Assembly (NCBI GenBank): GCA_050084515.1
Contig: CM114274.1
Coordinates: 32,798,001-32,862,000 of the forward strand
Direction: 5' to 3'
Origin: Blasia pusilla
Lineage: Eukaryota; Marchantiophyta; Marchantiopsida; Blasiales
Length of the DNA: 64,000 bases
Every line of letters begins with the position of its first letter. Within the stretch, counting starts at the first letter, position 1. Of the stretch, positions 59,586-64,000 are shown piece by piece. Under the pieces are notes generated by a model that had not been told where the DNA came from, searched no databases, and worked only from the letters and a program-made list of their open reading frames with translations. Position numbers and translations under genes: made by a program.

Positions 59586-60200
59586 TGTCACATCTGAGTA
59601 GCCGATAGGCCGAGATCTATCGTGGATAGGGCGTAGGAGCCAGCGGACTATCTTGAGTGTAACTTTGTCCCACGGTGTCGGATGAGGTTGAGGATAGGTC
59701 CATTGTGTTAGGAATGTCGTTCCTGACAACTTTCATGTTGAGGTCTTTTACAGCCGGGTGACTTGTTGACCAGGTCACCCGCTCCTGGTAACCTGTCTTG
59801 TGAGTTACCAAGGGAAAACTATTTTTAGGGAAGAGCCTTTTGGCTCTTCCCAACCCTATATAAGAGAGGAAGATGGCTTTCCTAAGCCATCTTTCTCATG
59901 TTGGGCCGTTGGAGCACCTCCCTTGTATGTGTGTGAGCTAGGACTAGGGTGCTAGCGTCCGGATTCATTGATAGCACAGGGTGAACGAGGCTCGATATGC
60001 CGATATAGATTGAGGAGTGGAGTTTTAGGCCGGATGTGCCGTTTTTACTACTCTTTATTTTTTGTTGTGTGATCTTCATGTATATGTATGAGTTGATTTT
60101 TGTACATGTGTGGATCGACCCGTGTGTGGGGAAGATCGGTGTTGTGTGGTGTAGATGTGACGAGCGATGTATGTTGTGTAGCGATATGTATGCGCACGAC
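59586..60200 (+). mobile_element. Right LTR of inner gypsy element, full length
   Basis: 615 bp from TGTCAC to GCACGAC. TATA box near 59857-59864. Followed at once by AGGGT (60201-60205) and the rest of the methyltransferase frame. Confidence 0.9.
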
Positions 60201-60870
60201 AGGGTCATACACATGCTGGTCGTGGTGAGGGATTACACGACCCTAGGTCTCGATTGTTTTGGGAGATGTTACGGGTGTTACGACATCTTCAGTTCATCGA
60301 GCACGTGCTCCAAACTTACATTCGGAGAATGTTCCATTGTTGGGTGACACTCGGACCTGGATGATGGCGAGTGTTCATGAGGTGCGGTCTTGGATTCGAC
60401 CAGCGGTGTTGTTGGATGCAGCGCGAGTTGGCTCGCGTGCACATCGTCCACGCTTGTGGTGGACAAACTTGTTGCCTAGGGAGGTTCTACGTCGAGCATA
60501 TGATGCAATGCAGCAGGATCCTTGCCTTATAGTGGATAGTATCTTGGATACTGGGCGACTTTCTCAAGTGGTGAGGGTTATTGATCGGTCACCCATGGCG
60601 ATGGTGAATCGTGTGGGCCAGTCTAGGATGGCATTACCCACATTTGTAAGTTTTCCCTCGTCACATGCCTATAGGGAAGGTGGTCCCGGGCTTGTATGGG
60701 ATTCTTATGTGCGACAGTTGGTGGAGCCTAACGTTCATGAGAGAGAGCGTGCGATGGGATTTGCTACTGGTGTGATAGCGGTTGCTTCCATTTTTTAGAC
60801 TTCACAACGTCATGTGTTGGGTCAGGCCATGGACCCGGATTGTTTGACTTGAATTTTGAGTCTTGGTATG
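60201..60870 (+). pseudogene. C5-DNA methyltransferase, C-terminal half (outer gypsy)
   Basis: Continues from 53019. The first codons give GHTHAGRGEGLHDPRSRLFW, the usual sequel to motif IV. After a one-base shift near 60300, motif VI is SENVPLLGDTR (Glu codon 60325-60327). Then SVHEVRSW, motif VIII as VLLDAARVGSRAHRPRLWW, a variable target-recognition region, and motifs IX-X as HERERAMGFATG (about 60740) and QRHVLGQAMD (about 60805, after a stop at 60797-60799). Motifs I, IV, VI, VIII, IX and X are all present in the correct order across the two halves, so the ancestor was a full catalytic domain. Confidence 0.9.
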
Positions 60871-61089
60871 GCCGAGCAGCGTCAACTTCGGACTATGTTT
60901 GTGGATCTTCCACCCCTTGTGATAAGCTCGATGGCTACGAGACGGTAGAGGCATCAACTGGGGGCGAGGAGAGTAGTATTTTGCATCCTTGGAGTAAATG
61001 GGATGTAATGGCTGGGCATGTGGAGTTGGTTGTTCATGCTAGTGGAGGAGTTATTTGCTCAGATGATGGTGTAGCTAAGGGTGTACCAT

Positions 61090-62310
61090 CTTGTGAGGGA
61101 GTTGCGTACGGATTGATTTGGCTAGTGATACGCCAATCTTCCGTCGTCCCTACCGATATAGTGATATGGAGAGGGACATGATTCAAAGTAGGACGTTGGA
61201 TCTTTTGGAGGCTGGATTAGTGAAGTTCTCGCATGGAGAGTATGCATCAGCCACTGTCATGCCTGCAAGAAAGGATATGCATGGCAACTACACGGATAGG
61301 CGGATGTGCGGAGATTACCGTGTTATCAATCGGCAAACCAAGGCCGATAGGTATGCCATGCCTACACTTGAGGAGATCTTTGATGTGGTGGGACAGGCAA
61401 AGATTTTTAGTACTTTGGATCTTCGGGCAGGATACTATCAATTGCCGATTTGGGAGAGTGACAAGGCCAAGACAGCATTTTGGGGTGTGAACTCTCATGG
61501 CAAGGGTTGTTTGTACAGTGGAGATTCTTACCCTTTGGGTTGAAGAATGCACCTGTCGAGTTTTAGAGAGTGATGGACAGGATCCTAGCAGGGTTGGATT
61601 TTTTTCGGTGTTACATTGATGATATCTTGGTGTTCAGTAACACGGTGGAGGAGCATCAGATACATTTGCATATTGTGTTTGAGCGGTTGAAAGCTCATGG
61701 ACTACGTTTGCAACCTGGAAAGTGTAAGTTCTTCCATGAGGATGTTGAGTACTTGGGTCATGTGATCTATCCAGGTGGTTTGGGAGTTCAACAAGCAAAG
61801 GTGGAGGCTACTGCACTTATTCCTCGTCCCGCAGATGTAAGTAGAGTTCGGGCATTCATGGGATTGGCGAACTAATATCGGAGGTATGTGAAGGGATTTA
61901 GTGCTATGGCAAAGCCTTTGAACCAATTGCTGAAATCAGATCAAGAGTGGCACTGGGGAGATGATCAGGAGAGAGCTTTTGTGGAGCTCAAGGCCTAGTT
62001 GGTGGCGGCGCCTATCTTGAGGAGACCTATCAGAGGGCGTCCATTTCAGTTACACACTGATTGGAGTAGGTTGGGACTTGGAGCGGTGTTGACACAACAT
62101 GATGACGAGCATATGGAGTTTGTGGTGGCCTATGCAAGTCATTCAAATAATGCAGCGGAGTTGCACTATAGCTCATATGAGGGAGAGTGCTTGGCAGTAG
62201 TGTGGGCTGTGGCAAACTTTAGGTGTTACTTGTTTGGCACACAATTTACCCTTGTTACTGATCACCAGCCGCTCAAGTGGTTGATGGAGTCTGACAAGCT
62301 TACAGGGAAC
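61090..62310 (+). pseudogene. Gypsy reverse transcriptase-RNase H (outer element), truncated
   Basis: RT: ASDTPIFRRPYRYSDMERDM, ATVMPARKDMHGNYTDRRMC, IFSTLDLRAGYYQLPI, active-site YIDD at 61612-61623 (CYIDDILVFSNTVEEH), then VEYLGHVIYPGGLGVQQ. RNase H: FQLHTDWSRLGLGAVLTQ and CLAVVWAVANFRCYLFG. Fewer frame breaks than the inner RT. Sequence similarity ends at ESDKLTGN near 62310, where unrelated DNA begins, so integrase and the rest are lost. Confidence 0.9.
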
Positions 62311-62990
62311 ACTAGAAGGGTTCATATGAGTCATACTTTACATTCTACGACTGAAAATGAGTGACGACTACTTTAGACACAAAAGCCAAGTCATATTTGT
62401 CTCGCGACTAGACTTACTAGGATGGTAGGCTTAGGTGGATGCTTGTACATGACTAGAGGGTGTAGTCATGAGGCCATGACTGACATGTCACTTAGATGAC
62501 GTGGAATAATGACACATCAACGTATGACGTGGACTAATTGGTGTGACATGTCACTAATGACATGGACTTTGGAAGACAACTCGTGTAGTCATATCTAGGG
62601 TATCTATCTAGTTACCACCAATTGACTACAGTAGTCATGTTTAGTCATGTCAAAGTCCACACTATCCACTGACAATGTGACAGGTGTACCCCATGGATAA
62701 GATCCACTTGGCGCTAATAGTCACATCTCCATCAGTCATTGAATTTCCGGATTCAATCGTAGTCAACAACTCGTGTAGTCATTTCAATTTTTTTCCAATA
62801 CTATAAGGTACTCATATAGTCACGTTTAATCACTCGTCGAGTAGTGCCTCATGACTAGAGTAGAAGGTTCTACAACTGGTGTAGATATAACAATACGACT
62901 GTGGGAGTTGCAAACACGACATAATTAGTCCTATAGTCATTACAATATGACTGAAAGGATCATTTCTATTGACTAGGTAAGAATGAAAGC
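62311..62990. repeat. Non-coding region dense in TAGTCAT/ATGACTA
   Basis: At least eight exact TAGTCAT or ATGACTA heptamers fall in about 500 bp (for example near 62447, 62465, 62589, 62631, 62641, 62777, 62850 and 62933), plus many one-off variants. AACTCGTGTAGTCAT occurs twice (62579 and 62768). No coding frame is supported. Confidence 0.6.
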
Positions 62991-64000
62991 TCATTGCACC
63001 AATAATATTGATAGGATTGATAGTGAATGTAAATTTCATTTTTGGAGTTTTTGATGTGTTTATTAATGACTTTTGAAAGATTTTTCACTTGTAATTAGAT
63101 CTAAATTATTGAAATCCTGATGTCCATTTCTATTTTGAATTGTATCACTAAAGCATACACCTAAGCATATTATATAATTTGGAAGAAGGGCAAGTACACA
63201 ACCAGCAACATGGCAACTCTACTACAAGGGGATGAAATGCAAAAAGAACAGAATATGAATGTCTTAAAAGTAAGATCTTACATCAGAATTAGCACGGTTT
63301 CAAGAGATGCCTAGCACACTACCATCATCTAAACTAGACCCAATCGCTACTAATTACAAATCGTATCCCAAGACCTACTATTGAGGGGCGTGAAGTTGAA
63401 GATTGATAGATAACATTTATCTCAAGACACAATCCCTAAATACAATCTTCCCATCACACGAGATGGAGTGGAACTCCCAACTCAACCGCCATGGCATGAT
63501 ACATTTACCAAACCACATCCTACTCGCGGGTCACCGCCGATGAGATCAAAGGTGTACACCACTGCTGTAGAAATTGAAGCTCTCTAGTTCCTGCAAGTTC
63601 AGGAGCAACTCTCTCCCTATTCTCCGTGCTTGCCTCCACTCACCTGGTTTCAATCATCGCAAAGTAACACCAGTGTTTTGAATCTAATCATGAACTGATA
63701 TACTTCGGAATATACGTCTCAAAAGCTATCCCTGCTGCTCCCTGGCTAAGGAGAAAGGAATACCATTCGTGAAATGCCATTACACTTCCAACCAGAGAAG
63801 GCAAAATGATGTACTGCTCACTGATGCACTCAAAAACTGATCATTAAGATCCAAAATTCTTATTCATAACATATTCTCCACAAGGCTTGACAGATAGGAG
63901 ATAAGCAAGCTATGCCCCCATTGCTTACAAACACCACAGCATTTTCCAGATCTGCACACATGCTAGAGTTATTCATGTCACTAAACAGAATTTGTTTGAA
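62991..64000. other. Right edge of window, no recognised gene
   Basis: No open frame above 60 codons with a recognisable domain. It could be intron or untranslated DNA of a gene beyond the window. Confidence 0.45.

Larger units (their letters stand above)
53020..60200 (+). mobile_element. Inner Ty3/gypsy element with PHD finger, nested in methyltransferase
   Basis: Begins TGTCAC and ends GCACGAC, flanked by AGGGT on both sides. Contents: incomplete left LTR (53020-53495), an inverted methyltransferase fragment (53.8-54.5 kb), gag (54798-56113), RT and RNase H (56452-57990), integrase (57979-58960), PHD finger (59055-59369), a duplicated LTR tail and a full right LTR (59586-60200). The left and right LTR bodies are closely similar, differing by scattered substitutions and small indels, so insertion is fairly recent. 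No primer-binding site is visible because the expected place is replaced by the inverted fragment. Confidence 0.9.
51618..62310 (+). mobile_element. Outer Ty3/gypsy element (protease-methyltransferase-RT), interrupted
   Basis: Two parts, 51618-53019 and 60201-62310, join without loss when the inner element (53020-60200) and one copy of its 5-bp target duplication are removed. Order: protease, C5-DNA methyltransferase, reverse transcriptase, RNase H. Gag and the left LTR are missing at the junction with the copia/CACTA mosaic. Integrase and the right LTR are missing beyond 62310. It is the same family as the inner copy, judged by RT and RNase H. Confidence 0.88.

Overview
The window looks like transposon-dense nuclear DNA from a land plant or a close streptophyte relative. 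The evidence is Ty1/copia and Ty3/gypsy elements with initiator-Met-tRNA primer sites (TGGTATCAGAGC and variants), plus CACTA, hAT and Mutator-like DNA transposons with GT-AG introns. The species cannot be named from the sequence. Only two genes look intact and host-encoded. They are single-exon paralogues at 12783-14042 and 35239-36489 (both +) for secreted lipocalin-like proteins whose beta barrel is split by a long, mostly helical insertion.

Layout. 1-12.5 kb: AT-rich intergenic DNA with a decayed copia fragment, a ~355-bp tandem repeat and a solo copia LTR. 12.8-14.0 kb: lipocalin gene 1. 15-18.2 kb: 5' part of a Ty3/gypsy element (leader, PBS, gag-protease) that stops before reverse transcriptase. 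19.5-24 kb: a lone Mutator-like terminus, a broken hAT transposase on the minus strand and two minisatellites. 24.1-34.7 kb: a ~10.6-kb Mutator-like element with matching terminal inverted repeats and two convergent genes, one a MULE transposase (-), the other an unrecognised multi-exon gene with a C2H2 zinc finger (+). 35.2-36.5 kb: lipocalin gene 2. 37-44 kb: two decayed copies of a gypsy family, one with a leader carrying 13 spaced palindromes. 44-51.6 kb: a CACTA transposon (-) interrupted by a nearly complete copia element (-).

51.6-62.3 kb: two nested elements of one Ty3/gypsy family. The outer copy reads protease, then a C5-cytosine DNA methyltransferase domain, then RT and RNase H. 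The inner copy (53020-60200) inserted inside methyltransferase motif IV, directly after the PCQ signature, leaving an exact 5-bp target duplication (AGGGT). It carries gag, RT, RNase H, integrase and a C-terminal PHD-type zinc finger. Taken together, the family encodes a chromatin writer (DNA methyltransferase) and a putative chromatin reader (PHD). 62.3-64 kb: non-coding DNA rich in a TAGTCAT heptamer, with no recognised gene.

Every transposable-element ORF carries stops or frameshifts, so none appears active as it stands. Several (MULE transposase, inner gypsy) are only lightly damaged and so probably fairly young. Intron positions and element ends were read by eye.
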